A DNA stretch of 64,000 nt, from contig CANJLF010000005.1 in the NCBI GenBank assembly GCA_947475295.1, positions 1-64,000 on the forward strand. The letters are read 5' to 3'. Positions 63,930 through 64,000 of this stretch are shown piece by piece; position 1 is the stretch's first letter; each line of letters starts with the position of its first letter. The stretch is from Fidelibacterota bacterium. Lineage in GTDB: Bacteria; Pseudomonadota; Alphaproteobacteria; Rhodospirillales; Rhodospirillaceae. The notes beneath the pieces were generated by a model. That model was not told the origin of the DNA. It was given only the letters and a program-made list of their open reading frames with translations, and searched no databases. The position numbers were made by a program, and so were the translations under genes.

Positions 63930-64000
63930 CAGCCCAAATAGCAGTGCCCGGTAGTGCTGTTACAGTCACTCCCTCATAGGTCGAGTCGCTATTTTGGCCG

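Overview
The window is a G+C-rich chromosomal segment of an alphaproteobacterium, most likely from a Rhodospirillales-like or related deep lineage. This is inferred from gene content and order: NAD-specific 180-kDa-type glutamate dehydrogenase; glnD-murJ-trpS next to mutS and a divergent maeB; a TauE/TIGR02186/UspA operon; dnaK-dnaJ-dapB-nth; and hrcA-grpE divergent from rph-rdgB-hemW. No rRNA, CRISPR array, prophage or complete insertion sequence is visible. The first 380 bases are much poorer in G+C (about 46% by hand count) and end at the 3' end of a tRNA-Thr, which looks like the edge of an accessory region.

Layout. 0.4-8 kb: tRNA-Thr, a UbiH/COQ6-type hydroxylase, a minus-strand operon (thioredoxin-TPR, Lon-substrate-binding domain, Trm112, DUF971), tRNA-Gly, a small membrane protein, then a damaged divergent pair (5'-truncated MFS transporter and a regulatory-domain methyltransferase) and a DUF1993 gene. 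8-13 kb: glutamate dehydrogenase. 13-26.5 kb: an envelope/glycan region with a TPR-O-GlcNAc-transferase-like protein, an MsbA-like ABC exporter, a sugar aminotransferase plus Gfo/Idh oxidoreductase plus UMF1 transporter, purH, a membrane-bound nucleotide-sugar 4,6-dehydratase, and gmd-fcl for GDP-L-fucose. 26.5-30 kb: TauE/SafE, TIGR02186, universal stress protein, Nfu-type Fe-S carrier and a RutE-like nitroreductase. 30-39 kb: trpS, murJ, glnD, a small membrane protein and mutS, all on the minus strand.

39-64 kb: maeB and a PhoR-like kinase, then ampG, typA, an adenosine-type sugar kinase, bactofilin, nth, dapB, dnaJ and dnaK. An alkB plus AAC(6')-like acetyltransferase pair sits between dnaK and grpE-hrcA. 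The window closes with rph-rdgB-hemW, dapC, ftsK and lolA. Envelope assembly is a recurring theme (MsbA, MurJ, AmpG, FtsK, LolA, DapB/DapC, nucleotide-sugar enzymes), as are proteostasis (HrcA, GrpE, DnaK, DnaJ, thioredoxin-TPR) and DNA repair (MutS, Nth, AlkB).

The least expected signal is a 52-bp imperfectly palindromic element present twice, in opposite orientation relative to the coding strand, inside the open reading frames of trpS and mutS. The copies match at 47 of 52 positions and add about 18-20 residues to each protein without breaking the frame. A different palindrome-like insertion is suspected in the phoR-like kinase. Other points of interest are the deletion scar at about 5,845, a possible 3-amino-lipid-A gene pair beside msbA, and a cluster of TGCTGCA inverted repeats between two convergent genes.
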